Positions 17,598-27,545 of a stretch of 35,023 nt of DNA are shown one piece after another. This DNA comes from Microcaldota archaeon (GTDB lineage Archaea; Micrarchaeota; Micrarchaeia; Micrarchaeales; CABMGC01): positions 1 through 35,023 of the forward strand of contig JAJZIU010000006.1 of NCBI GenBank assembly GCA_021810455.1, in the 5' to 3' direction. Numbering within the stretch: the first letter of the stretch is position 1; the number at the start of each line of letters is the position of its first letter. The position numbers were made by a program, and so were the translations under genes. The notes beneath the pieces are model-generated. The model was not told the origin of the DNA. It saw only the letters and a list, made by a program, of their open reading frames with translations, and ran no database searches.

Positions 17598-18407
17598 ATG
17601 GCAACTCAAATAAACTTCGATAAAGAAAAATTAGATATAGAACAAAGTTTTACTTTAGTTTATTCTGGACCTTCTTTCGAAGAAGGAATAAAAGTAGATA
17701 GATTAATTGAAAATCTTAAGTCAATAGAAGAATTAGTTTATGTAATAACTGATGTTAATTCTGAATATCAAAGTGGGTATAATAAAAAAGACGAAATCAA
17801 ACATATAAAAATAATTCCCAGAGCGGGAAGTATAGAAGAAGAAATATTAATCATGTTCTCAAAACCTGAAGTCAGAGATCTTGTTTTTAATATATTTCTA
17901 AACATATTCTTTTATCTATTGGGTAAAAAAGATAATAAAAACGATGCTAAAAATACTGATAAAAAGTTAGACAAGATAGAAGCAAAAATTGAAGAGTTAA
18001 TTGCAAGAGATCAGAGCAAAAATATCAAAAATCTTTACGTACCTTTAGAAAAAAGTGAGGATAAACTTAGTATAATGGGAGACAATAAAACCGAATTAGA
18101 AATAGGATATAACCAAATTGAGGTTCTTGATAATTCAATTAAAAAGGTCGAGTATGATCTAAAAGTTGAAGAAACCACAGAGGAGCTTAATGGGCGTATA
18201 TCTGCAATAAATATAGACACCAACTATCTAAAATTTCATGTAAATGGGATGGAATATGCATACCAACTTTATTCTGATAAACCCACAGCTGAGTTATTAC
18301 AAGTAATTGCTGTGGAGATTAGAGCAAAAGTAAAAGTAAGAAAAATAAAAAATAAAATCAAAAATTTCTATTTAATAGATTATAAAAATCTTCAAAAAAA
18401 ACTCTAG
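17598..18407 (+). CDS. Hypothetical membrane-associated protein of R-M island
   Basis: 269-aa ORF 5 nt after the nuclease; one hydrophobic segment LVFNIFLNIFFYLLG, then charged coil and C-terminal beta-rich region. Confidence 0.65.
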   Translation: MATQINFDKEKLDIEQSFTLVYSGPSFEEGIKVDRLIENLKSIEELVYVITDVNSEYQSGYNKKDEIKHIKIIPRAGSIEEEILIMFSKPEVRDLVFNIFLNIFFYLLGKKDNKNDAKNTDKKLDKIEAKIEELIARDQSKNIKNLYVPLEKSEDKLSIMGDNKTELEIGYNQIEVLDNSIKKVEYDLKVEETTEELNGRISAINIDTNYLKFHVNGMEYAYQLYSDKPTAELLQVIAVEIRAKVKVRKIKNKIKNFYLIDYKNLQKKL

Positions 18408-18695
18408 GACCACCATCCTATTCCATATTCTTCCACGTGATTTTTACTGCACCTATTAAATAGTGGCCAATATAATACAAGAAACTGATTCATGCCTGCG
18501 ATAGCTGCGGAAATAAATAAAATACACAGGAAAGCTAAACAGCGAGTAAATACATTTCAATTACTTTTTTTATTTGCCTTTTCCTTAAATATCTCCTGTA
18601 TTACTTGCAATAGTTTTTGACTACTTCTGGGTCTCTAAGGGACTCTGTTATTGCATCCTTAACATCGACCTCATAACTCTAAGCTATAGTTAAAC

Positions 18696-18920
18696 TCAAA
18701 GGATATCCATATGGGTGACATAATTTGTTGCCTGCTTCATTCTCCTTATCACATCTTTTACATTTCTGGCCCTTAGTTTCGTTACTACAATTTGCTCAGG
18801 CACTTTGCCTCTTGAGCTTATGCAATGTGCTCTGATATCTAATTCAAACAGATGGATGTATGTACTCCAAAGCAGGACTGGTTTTGGTGCAGGGTCTATC
18901 TGTCTAAGAGTAACCACCAT
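18696..18920 (-). CDS. Possible divergent Alba-like nucleic-acid-binding protein
   Basis: KPV-(21 aa)-RGK spacing followed by LRARNVKDV resembles Alba (KPV..RGR..VRNRF); no other support. Confidence 0.3.
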   Translation of the reverse strand: MVVTLRQIDPAPKPVLLWSTYIHLFELDIRAHCISSRGKVPEQIVVTKLRARNVKDVIRRMKQATNYVTHMDIL

Positions 18921-19056
18921 GTGATGCTCTTTCTAACTAGTGCAATTATACGATTTTTAGCTGCTTTTGCACGGCAACTTGAAATGGTAAGTTAACCGTC
19001 TTTTACGCGAAGCTCTTTTGCATAAGTTTAAATAGGTTAACTTTGTAGGGGTATTG

Positions 19057-20268
19057 ATGGTGGAAATGGGAAGTTTGTCAAAGTTAGCTCCATATTGGTT
19101 TCTTTTGTTTACTATAGGATTCGGATGGTTCGTGCTCGCGCCTCTTGTTCCTGCGCTTACGCAGGCTCTTGGTGTCGGTACGGCTCCGATACTTCTAATC
19201 GTGTCAACATACGGCTACACGATGGTCGTACTCGGTCTTCTCGCAGGATGGATATCCGCGAAGTTCACTGTTAAGAGTGCACTCTATTCAGCAGCAATAA
19301 TCTCAGTTATAGGATTGTTCGGAAGGGCGATATCATCGAACTATATTTCATTTCTGATTACTGGTGTAATAGCAGCAATTGCTTATCCGCTTGCCATGGC
19401 ACCCGTTGGTAGCGTATCAGAATCTATTTCAAAGGAAAGGTCTCACACGATAATAGGGGTTAGCGTAGGTCTTCTGTTTCTTGGAATGGCGTTCGGCGCG
19501 TTTGTCGGACCTGGACTCTTCTCAAGCATAGGACTTTATGGCACTCTGTGGATTACCGTAATACTGTCAATACTCGCTGCAATATGGATTGCATTCGGCA
19601 TAAGGGACTACCCTGTCAACTACAAGGGAAGATCATTGAAGGGTGTGTTCAAGGTTGGTATGATAAAGAACTGGTACGTCGGATTGTCAATATCCGCAAT
19701 GTCCGTAATGTTCGGTGGCATAGCATCAACTGTGCTGTTGCTCAACCACTTTGAGTTTGCAACGGCTCTTGCTTACGGCGGACTGTTCGGTGGTCTTGCA
19801 TTTTTGGGTTCTGCCCTAGGCGCTATAATACTGCCTTCATTGTTCGAACAGTACAAGATGTTCAGAACGGGCTTGGTGATAACCGGTGTGCTCATGTTCG
19901 TCTTCGTTGCAGTTATGGCGTTCAGCCTCTCATACACAACGATGCTACTGCTGATGGCCATAGGATTCTTCTTCTTTGGCTTTTTCGGCAACGCGTACTG
20001 GTCAATGGCAATGACGTCAACTACGAACTACGTTTCGGATCCCGCACAGGCAGGATTTGCAACGTCAATGTTCAGCGTGTTGACAAACCTTGGCGTAGCT
20101 TTCGTACCTGTGTTCCTCGGGCCTGCATTCTCAAGCATGACTACCATCGGCATTGGCGTGTTTGTTGTACTATTGATAGAGTTCGTGTCAATGATACTTG
20201 CACCTACTCTAATGGTAAGGAAGGCAAAGGCACCTGCTGCAAAAGCAACTACAAGAAGGAGAAGGTAA
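19057..20268 (+). CDS. MFS transporter
   Basis: Twelve-TM-like hydrophobic pattern; GLLAGWISAKF between TM2 and TM3. Confidence 0.85.
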   Translation: MVEMGSLSKLAPYWFLLFTIGFGWFVLAPLVPALTQALGVGTAPILLIVSTYGYTMVVLGLLAGWISAKFTVKSALYSAAIISVIGLFGRAISSNYISFLITGVIAAIAYPLAMAPVGSVSESISKERSHTIIGVSVGLLFLGMAFGAFVGPGLFSSIGLYGTLWITVILSILAAIWIAFGIRDYPVNYKGRSLKGVFKVGMIKNWYVGLSISAMSVMFGGIASTVLLLNHFEFATALAYGGLFGGLAFLGSALGAIILPSLFEQYKMFRTGLVITGVLMFVFVAVMAFSLSYTTMLLLMAIGFFFFGFFGNAYWSMAMTSTTNYVSDPAQAGFATSMFSVLTNLGVAFVPVFLGPAFSSMTTIGIGVFVVLLIEFVSMILAPTLMVRKAKAPAAKATTRRRR

Positions 20269-20274
20269 ATCCTT

Positions 20275-21144
20275 CTACCTTCTTTCTTTTATTTTTTCCA
20301 ACTCGTTTAGCGCAGCCTTTTTCATAATGTTGTAATCGGTGCTCTTTCCAGTGAATAATTTGAAGGCAACAACTCCCTGGTTTACAAGCAGTTCAAGCCC
20401 GTTGATCGTATCGCATCCTGCAAGTCTTGCTTCTTTTAACAATCTGCTTTCGAAAGGAACATAATTCGCGTCAAACACTGTCATTTTCCTGTTCAGCATA
20501 CTCCTTGGTATTGGTGTTCTTGTGCTGTTCTCAAGCGTTATGTTCGTCGCGTTTATTACGAATCTTGATTCCTTCACAGATCTCTCCATCTCCCTGCTTC
20601 CTAACATGCACGAATCCATGACTGCATTTGGGTAATATCTGCTTGCGTTGTTTTGAAGTTTCTTTGCATTATTCATGGTTCTGTTGATAATGTGTATGCG
20701 TGCCCTTGGATTGTAATTAAGTATTGCAAATACGAAAGCCCTGGCAGCTCCCCCTGCTCCTACAACCGCATAAGGTCCTGTTTTTGCATTAACCTTCCTC
20801 ACTGTTTTCAGAAAACCCGGAGAGTCCGAATTGTAACCCATCAGCTTCCCGTTTTTGTTTACTATCGTGTTTACTGCTTCAATCTCTTCTGCGAATTTGT
20901 CTACATTGTCCACGTATCGGTGCGCTTCCTCCTTGTGCGGACTTGTGAGCGTCAGTCCGCTTATTCCAAAAGCCTTCATTCCTTCTATAGCTTCCATGAG
21001 TTTGTCCTTTGGCACGTCAAACGCAAGGAACACTGCATTTATGCCCTCCTTTTCAAACGCTGCATTGTGTATTGCTGGCGACAGTGAGTGGTGCGCAGGC
21101 ATTCCTATTATGGCGAAAAGCTTTGTCCTGTTGCCGACTTTCAT
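20275..21144 (-). CDS. aroE: Shikimate dehydrogenase
   Basis: FAIIGMPAHHSLSPAIHNAAF, TSPHK, EAVNTIVNKNGKLMGYNSDSPGF, VVGAGGAARAF, GLELLVNQG. Confidence 0.9.
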   Translation of the reverse strand: MKVGNRTKLFAIIGMPAHHSLSPAIHNAAFEKEGINAVFLAFDVPKDKLMEAIEGMKAFGISGLTLTSPHKEEAHRYVDNVDKFAEEIEAVNTIVNKNGKLMGYNSDSPGFLKTVRKVNAKTGPYAVVGAGGAARAFVFAILNYNPRARIHIINRTMNNAKKLQNNASRYYPNAVMDSCMLGSREMERSVKESRFVINATNITLENSTRTPIPRSMLNRKMTVFDANYVPFESRLLKEARLAGCDTINGLELLVNQGVVAFKLFTGKSTDYNIMKKAALNELEKIKERR

Positions 21145-22454
21145 ATAATCGCACCTTGCGAACTCAGCCTTTTTTGAAGCTCCTTCACATCAACTTCCTT
21201 CGCCTTGCAACTGTTTCTTATCATTAGAAGAGACGCTGTTGCAGCAGCCTGACCCATAGCCATAGCTGTGCCTGTTACTCTTGCACTCGCCTGAGCCTCG
21301 AACTCTGCGCTTAGACATCTTCCTACAACAAAAAGATTGTCAACATCCCTGACAACTATCGCGCCATATGGTATATGATACCATGAACCGTCACCTCCGT
21401 TGAGATGCTGGTAAACTACTCCCTTATCTGGATCGTGTACTTCTATAGGATGGCCGCACCTTGCTATCGCATCATCAAATCTTTTATTTTCCATCACGTC
21501 GCTCTTTTTCAGCACATACTCTCCAACTGCTCTTCTTGTTTCCCTAAGGCCTATGTACGGAGACGAATCGATCAGATACGCGTTTTCGAAACCAGGTATG
21601 TTCCTCGTTAAGAATTCCACAGAAGAAATCACCTGATCTCGTGCATCCTCCATCGCTTCAGCAATCAACTTTCCAGATGTAAAGTCACTTATGTCAACAT
21701 GTGTCGCATTGCACACGAACTCTCCCTTCCTGCTTGTGTTGAAAAGAAACTCGCTGTTGGCGTGCGGAAGATACAGATTGTGCTCCTCTTTTGCTTTTTT
21801 TACCAAAGGATCCTTTACCCTTATCCTTGTAAGCTTGTTGTTAAGCAATACGACACCCAATACATCCTGATGCGTGTTTGCATACTCTATTACTTTTTCC
21901 TCGTTTATGTTCGCCAGTCTGAATGGAACAGTCGCTTCCTGATGCACCCCGTTTCCTTCCATTCCCATCATGGTTTTCAATCCGATCAACTGGGCCGTAT
22001 CAGCATCTCCTGAAGAATCAATGAACGCCTTTGCATCAATCCTTCTCTGCCCGTCCTTTCCCGTTGTAATTATGCTCATTACCTTGCTTTCAGCCTTTTC
22101 TATCCCACTAACCAGTGTGTTAAGGTACACGTCTATGCCCAGCTCCTTTGCTGTTCTTCCAAGCATGTCCTTCATTTCCTCAGGTCTGAATGGCACAAAG
22201 TTTCCTACTTGGCCATTCGTGCCATTGTAACGTTTCAACCTTTCTATAACCTCATCAGCTACTCCTCCGACTATTTTCTGGGAGCCGTCATACGTGTACA
22301 CTCCAAGTATCGAAAGCACATAGCCATTGGTCCAGTTTCCTCCAAGCGAAGAGTGCCTCTCTACTATCGCGGTTTTCAATCCGTTCTTCGCAGAAGTAAA
22401 TGCGGCACCTATTCCTGCAGGTCCCCCTCCGATAACCAAAACGTCATATTTCAT
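21141..22454 (-). CDS. FAD-dependent oxidoreductase (FAD_oxidored type)
   Basis: YDVLVIGGGPAGIGAAFTSAKNGLKTAIVERHSSLGG; AFIDSSGDADTA; VVGRCLSAEFEAQASARV. Confidence 0.9.
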   Translation of the reverse strand: MKYDVLVIGGGPAGIGAAFTSAKNGLKTAIVERHSSLGGNWTNGYVLSILGVYTYDGSQKIVGGVADEVIERLKRYNGTNGQVGNFVPFRPEEMKDMLGRTAKELGIDVYLNTLVSGIEKAESKVMSIITTGKDGQRRIDAKAFIDSSGDADTAQLIGLKTMMGMEGNGVHQEATVPFRLANINEEKVIEYANTHQDVLGVVLLNNKLTRIRVKDPLVKKAKEEHNLYLPHANSEFLFNTSRKGEFVCNATHVDISDFTSGKLIAEAMEDARDQVISSVEFLTRNIPGFENAYLIDSSPYIGLRETRRAVGEYVLKKSDVMENKRFDDAIARCGHPIEVHDPDKGVVYQHLNGGDGSWYHIPYGAIVVRDVDNLFVVGRCLSAEFEAQASARVTGTAMAMGQAAATASLLMIRNSCKAKEVDVKELQKRLSSQGAII

Positions 22455-22534
22455 TTTCCCACTAACTCTGCTTGAATATTAAAAATTATAAATGCATAGC
22501 GGAAAAATTCCTTTCTTTAAGGTAAAATATAAAG

Positions 22535-23344
22535 TCATGCTTGTGCTTTCTTCAATCCAAGCCACTTCATGAAGTCTTTAACTGCAGGTACCGCAACAGA
22601 TCTATGGTCTTCATTTTCGTATATCCTTATTTTAACTTCATTTGTTTTTTCCGGAAACATCCTAATTATTTTTTCATAATACGTTATCGAGTTTTTGTAG
22701 TTTATCGAAGCGTCCTCTGTGCCATGGGCGACGAACAGCCTTGCCCTTTCTAGATACTTGATGTTTGATAATGGTGCAAGTGAATCTTTGTCTTGCAGAT
22801 GCCTTACCCATTCCTTTCTGGTTATCCCTCTGTAAAGATGTATGTACCCGTTCTGTTTCATTGCGTTCATGAAGTCTTCCGTGCTCTCTTCATTGTTCCT
22901 TGTTTTGTAGCTTCCTGTGTTGAGTGCAGGGCATACTATTCCCAATTCTTTTATGGTATTGTCGAATTTCGGTAGCAATGGTATGTACCTCCCCCCGAAA
23001 CTTTTTCCGATGAACACTATGCGTTTGTACTTCATTCTTTTTTTCACATGTCCGTAGTAGTTTGTACCAACTGTGCCATTTTTGAATTCCCTATTCAGCG
23101 TTGTGAAAGTGATCACGCAATTTTTTGGAGTGAATGTGCCATCGCTCCTTGCAAAACCTATGTAATCCGGTGCGAACATGTCGCACCTGTACTTCATTAT
23201 TTCATCTGCCTCTCGCATGTTTCCTGTATCCTGATTCGTTGGCGCTCCGCCTGCGTATATTATCAGTGTGTGATTTTTTCTGTCGTTTGAATAAAACATT
23301 CCACCTATTGTTTTTACTCTTAGGAATTGGCTCTTATAATCCAT
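22535..23344 (-). CDS. Alpha/beta hydrolase
   Basis: HTLIIYAGGAPT, IVFIGKSFGGRYIPLLPK nucleophile-elbow-like region, RLFVAHGTEDASINY, ENEDHRSVAVPAV. Confidence 0.75.
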   Translation of the reverse strand: MDYKSQFLRVKTIGGMFYSNDRKNHTLIIYAGGAPTNQDTGNMREADEIMKYRCDMFAPDYIGFARSDGTFTPKNCVITFTTLNREFKNGTVGTNYYGHVKKRMKYKRIVFIGKSFGGRYIPLLPKFDNTIKELGIVCPALNTGSYKTRNNEESTEDFMNAMKQNGYIHLYRGITRKEWVRHLQDKDSLAPLSNIKYLERARLFVAHGTEDASINYKNSITYYEKIIRMFPEKTNEVKIRIYENEDHRSVAVPAVKDFMKWLGLKKAQA

Positions 23345-23352
23345 GCGCGCAC

Positions 23353-24060
23353 CTACGCGATAATATCAATTCTCATGAGGTTCTTTAATGTATCTATCCT
23401 GCTTGCAACCCTGAGCAATTGGGGAAGCCTTTCGGCTTGTATGAATATGCCATCATGGCCTACAATGTCCGGTATCCTCTGATAGAAAGTTGCATAGTTC
23501 TTCACTATCTCCATCACTATGCCTCTGTCGGCATTGCCTATCCTCATTATATCCTTGGCAAGTTCTCTTACATAAGAATTGTCCGGCAATCTTTTACCAG
23601 CCCCTGCCTCATCCAGATGCCTATTTATGATGCTTATGAGGTGCGATGGGCTTTCCGGTTCCTCTGTCTGTTTTCTTGTATCTACAAATCTTTCTATTCC
23701 TTGATCTATCTCACTCATCAGTATGTGTCTGTGTTCATCAATATTGCATGCGCTCTCTATTCCTCTTTTATATACATCACTATGCATCATTAACAATTGC
23801 ACATCTTTTTGAGAAGGTTCCTTCGAAAGCAAAACTCCGCGGTCTGCAAACACTGTAGTGAGACTTATTCCGACTCCATTACTTTTCATGTGTTCTGCAA
23901 TCGCATTTATTGTTGATACATAAGCAATGAACTTTCCGTACACTCTCGTCCTTTCGTCTATTTCTCCAGCAGCAACCAATTCCGTACCATTGAGATTTCC
24001 ACTGTATAACGGACAAAGGACAACGAGCATGTTTACCTTTTCATTATTTATTTCATGCAA
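23353..24060 (-). CDS. Hypothetical protein (N-terminus uncertain)
   Basis: ORF with protein-like sequence; listed start is TTG and the frame stays open to about 24213. Confidence 0.6.
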   Translation of the reverse strand: MHEINNEKVNMLVVLCPLYSGNLNGTELVAAGEIDERTRVYGKFIAYVSTINAIAEHMKSNGVGISLTTVFADRGVLLSKEPSQKDVQLLMMHSDVYKRGIESACNIDEHRHILMSEIDQGIERFVDTRKQTEEPESPSHLISIINRHLDEAGAGKRLPDNSYVRELAKDIMRIGNADRGIVMEIVKNYATFYQRIPDIVGHDGIFIQAERLPQLLRVASRIDTLKNLMRIDIIA

Positions 24061-24409
24061 GTTTGCAGTTTTGGCCCTAACTCCTTCTATTGTTTCTACA
24101 ATCGCAGCCAGGCTTGCCGTATTCTCTGTTCTTCTTGCATCTGCAACGATGCGCTTTTCTGCTCCATCACGCGGACCCGATCCGCTCTTCTTGCCACCGT
24201 CCAGTGTTCCTATTCATCATGTTCATGTTTACACCATTAGTAGAATATACGACTCCAGCTGCAATTGCCGATAATTCAGGAGAAGTTTCATGCGAAGGTG
24301 AGATTAGCCTTGAGTTAAATCCTGCACTACATGTGCCACCGTTGTGCCTTTTCTATTCGCATGTTAAACGTAATTGTTTAATTCTAAAAATATATATCTC
24401 TTATGTAGG

Positions 24410-25309
24410 TTAAGGTTGCGTGTATCCATTATACCAATTGCTTGTGAATACTACATTTGTTGGTACACCATTGTTGTTGTTTCCCGAATAGTCGTTCGCA
24501 TTGCCATTCAATGGCCACCACGCAACAAGATTCTGCAAGTCTATCGGGACTCCTCCTACCCCGTTCTGATAAATGGAGCTAATCGTTGAACTAGAAAATG
24601 AAACATTGTATATCTGGATGTTTGCTAGTTGTCCATAAAAATAATCTCCATTGTAATTAGGATCCCTTCCTATGTTTATTGGATGACTACTCGATATCGA
24701 ATTTACTGCATTCACATGCGTATCAATAGGTTTTCCGTTAAGAAAAACTGTCGTATTTCCCGTAATACCACTATAAGTTCCCGCATACATATACCATGTA
24801 GAAGTAGAAAGTTGTTTGTTCCATCCTGCATATGAGTTCTTGAGTGATGTCGCATTCCCAACACACCAAGCACCGCTTCCACCTCCATTATTTACAAACA
24901 ATTCGAATCCATTGTCCAATGATCCGTCCGGCTGTCCATTAGCTATAATTCTTGGATTTCCAGACGAAAATGTTGATGCTTTGAACCACAGAATCACTGT
25001 AATCTGTGGTGTATTTACCGGAATTGATACGTTAACGTAACTATTTCCATTGAACTGCGCCACATACTGCGGCACCTGGTTGTTGCAGCTTCCTACCAGA
25101 TTGCTTATCCCTAATTGTGTATTCTTCACGATCTGACAGCTTCCTGGATTTGCTTTTGGAGCAAATGTTATTGGATTGAATATGCCTAAGAACGACAGCG
25201 CACCCAACACTACTGCAATAATGAGTATTGACCATCCATAGGTCATCAGATATTCCATTGCGGATTGATTTTTAATAAAACTTTTCTCAAAAGTTTTCAT
25301 AATCATCAT
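24410..25309 (-). CDS. LamG/concanavalin-like domain protein with class III (pilin-type) signal peptide
   Basis: KNQSAMEYLMTYGWSILIIAVVLGALSFLG N-terminus; LamG-like core; ...YSGNNNNGVPTNVVFTSNWYNGYTQP end. Confidence 0.8.
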   Translation of the reverse strand: MMIMKTFEKSFIKNQSAMEYLMTYGWSILIIAVVLGALSFLGIFNPITFAPKANPGSCQIVKNTQLGISNLVGSCNNQVPQYVAQFNGNSYVNVSIPVNTPQITVILWFKASTFSSGNPRIIANGQPDGSLDNGFELFVNNGGGSGAWCVGNATSLKNSYAGWNKQLSTSTWYMYAGTYSGITGNTTVFLNGKPIDTHVNAVNSISSSHPINIGRDPNYNGDYFYGQLANIQIYNVSFSSSTISSIYQNGVGGVPIDLQNLVAWWPLNGNANDYSGNNNNGVPTNVVFTSNWYNGYTQP

Positions 25310-26190
25310 GGTTGTGTGTATCTATTATACCAGTCACTAGTGAAAGTTACATTATTTAAATTTCCATTGTATTTATTTCCAGAATAGTCATTCGCATTGC
25401 CATTCAACGGATACCAAGCAACAAGATTGTTCAAGTCGATCGGCACCCCGCCTATTCCTTCGTGATACAATGTTTCTATTGATGAATTTGTTAATGATGT
25501 GTTGTATATCTGCACATTTGCTATCTTTCCATCAAAGTAAGAGTACTGTTTCCAAATTGATCCTATCGAACTTCCAGTAGCACCTGTCACTACTGAACCG
25601 TGGAAAGTCTCGGTTGATTGATTTTGTCCGTTCATCCATATCGAATGAGATGTCGTTACTGTAGAACTCGAATATCTTACCGTTTGTGCCACCATGTACC
25701 ATTGACCCCCTGCCACTACCGTGGTTGAAAATGCTTTCGAATCAGATGTTCCATTGTAAATATAACTGATTATCTGTCCGGAAGGTGTGAACTCCAACTT
25801 TTCCCCGTTAATATCATATGTATATATTCCTGCCGACAACGTGGTTTCTTGTATCCACATGACAATTGTGTATGTGGTCATTGTGCTTAGTTGTTTGTAT
25901 GGCAGGTCTACATAGTTATACTTCTCATCAAACTGCGCAACGTACTGCGGCACCTGGTTGTTGCACGCACCTTCCAAATTACTTACTCCCAATCCTGTGT
26001 TTCTGATTACCTGACAACCACCGGCACTTGCCTTAGGTGCAAACGTCAACGGATTGAACACTCCAAGAAACGACAGCGCACCCAACACGACTGCAACGAT
26101 AAGTATAGACCATCCATAAGTCATCAAGTACTCCATTGCACTTTGCGACTTACTTCGTTTGCGTTTCAATGATTCGCCTTTCGCATACAT
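25306..26190 (-). CDS. LamG-domain pilin-like protein, paralogue
   Basis: KSQSAMEYLMTYGWSILIVAVVLGALSFLG and ...GNANDYSGNKYNG...GVPIDL...RYTQP; overlaps the next gene by 4 nt. Confidence 0.8.
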   Translation of the reverse strand: MYAKGESLKRKRSKSQSAMEYLMTYGWSILIVAVVLGALSFLGVFNPLTFAPKASAGGCQVIRNTGLGVSNLEGACNNQVPQYVAQFDEKYNYVDLPYKQLSTMTTYTIVMWIQETTLSAGIYTYDINGEKLEFTPSGQIISYIYNGTSDSKAFSTTVVAGGQWYMVAQTVRYSSSTVTTSHSIWMNGQNQSTETFHGSVVTGATGSSIGSIWKQYSYFDGKIANVQIYNTSLTNSSIETLYHEGIGGVPIDLNNLVAWYPLNGNANDYSGNKYNGNLNNVTFTSDWYNRYTQP

Positions 26191-26313
26191 GTCCTCTAAC
26201 TAAACGTTTCAAAATAAAGTCTTTACTGGAAAACTTTATTGCAAATCACTTCAAATAAACGTAATTTCATATAAACGTCTAAAGACGTGAATTTTAATAT
26301 TTACCAGTCCAAA

Positions 26314-26416
26314 TATGCAGACTCTATATACATATGCACATCCCCGGTGCATATCACTTCTGACGAATGAAAACTACTCCAAATATGCACATCGCTTATC
26401 CCTATTCATGTGCATA
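26314..26416. promoter_or_regulatory. Array of TATGCAC/GTGCATA inverted sites upstream of pilin genes
   Basis: TATGCAG 26314-26320; TATGCAC 26333-26339 and 26384-26390; GTGCATA 26347-26353 and 26410-26416. Confidence 0.5.
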
Positions 26417-26482
26417 TCGGATTACGCTTATTGTCTATTGCACAACCATGTCAAAATAAACATCAAACGCGCAGTTTGGATC

Positions 26483-27343
26483 TCATACGAGAAGGAATAT
26501 CACGTTTCCGAAAAGCAGCGCAACCACTATTCCTATCAGTACGAAAAGTGCAAGAGGCGCCGAGTTTCTATACACGGGCACTTTCTTCCTCACGTTTCTC
26601 GTATCACTTATCAGCTTTCTTGTAACTAGCCTTCCAAATGATTTCGATTGTTTCTTGAAGTATTGCACATCCTTTTTGTCCATCAGATTTACTGCAATCA
26701 TATCCCCTTCTTCAAGCGTCTTTATGTACTCCAACGATACCATCCTCATGTTTATCAGCTTCTCGTACATGACAACTATCGCGGAAGGTATCGCGATGAT
26801 CAGTAGCAAAACTGCCGCGTAAGGGGTTACGCCTATTGTCATTTTCAGCAAAACGCCAAGAGCAGCATATGCTGCAAGAAGCACTCCAGCCATTACAACC
26901 TTTTGGCTTCCAAGCCTGAAATTTTTCTCCAACTGCGTTTTCTTTGATATTAATAGATAATATACTACTATGAGAAGTGCTGAAACGTAACCGGTAACTA
27001 TGAATACCGAAACTATAAACGGAATTGTCGATTGTATCGAATTTATCAGTATGGGGTTTGGTTGAAATGGAAATATCATGCTTATGGCAGCGAACTCGAA
27101 AACGTCTCCTGCACCAAGGAATCCTGTCCTGTACACCACGTAACCCAGCGCTCCTATTGCTATTGCAAACAGTGCGCTCATTTCTATTGTAGACACATCA
27201 TACGTAAGCGTTACTATCACTGCGATGAGCGTTGTAACATAGACGAACGCGTTTGGCACATTCCTCTTGTTAAATACGTCGAACACTGCGTATAGCGTCG
27301 CTATTATTAGAAGTATTCCAACTCTTAAGAACAAAGGTAACAT
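26483..27343 (-). CDS. Type IV prepilin/preflagellin peptidase (A24, GxGD protease)
   Basis: N-terminal YAVFDVFNKRNVPN, GFLGAGDVFEF (GxGD), multiple TMs, adjacent to pilin-type genes. Confidence 0.8.
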   Translation of the reverse strand: MLPLFLRVGILLIIATLYAVFDVFNKRNVPNAFVYVTTLIAVIVTLTYDVSTIEMSALFAIAIGALGYVVYRTGFLGAGDVFEFAAISMIFPFQPNPILINSIQSTIPFIVSVFIVTGYVSALLIVVYYLLISKKTQLEKNFRLGSQKVVMAGVLLAAYAALGVLLKMTIGVTPYAAVLLLIIAIPSAIVVMYEKLINMRMVSLEYIKTLEEGDMIAVNLMDKKDVQYFKKQSKSFGRLVTRKLISDTRNVRKKVPVYRNSAPLALFVLIGIVVALLFGNVIFLLV

Positions 27344-27545
27344 GATATACGCTTAATCCTTTTTGTAGAAAAGATTTAAATATCATGCGCGTATTAATCA
27401 ATTCAGTAGTGCGAGTGTATTGTAATGCAAACTATGGCGCATCTCATGTCAAGGTTCTTCTTGATAGTAGCGATAGCACCAAAGTTTACATATAATAACG
27501 CTCCCGCTGCATAAGGGCAAAAAATCTCTTTTTTTGTGGTGTCCT

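Noticed and set aside
20427-22475. Plus-strand ORFs opposite aroE and the FAD oxidoreductase
   Set aside because: Antisense shadows of well-supported genes.
27425-27514. 29-aa ORF MQTMAHLMSRFFLIVAIAPKFTYNNAPAA
   Set aside because: Too short and no ribosome-binding or conservation evidence.
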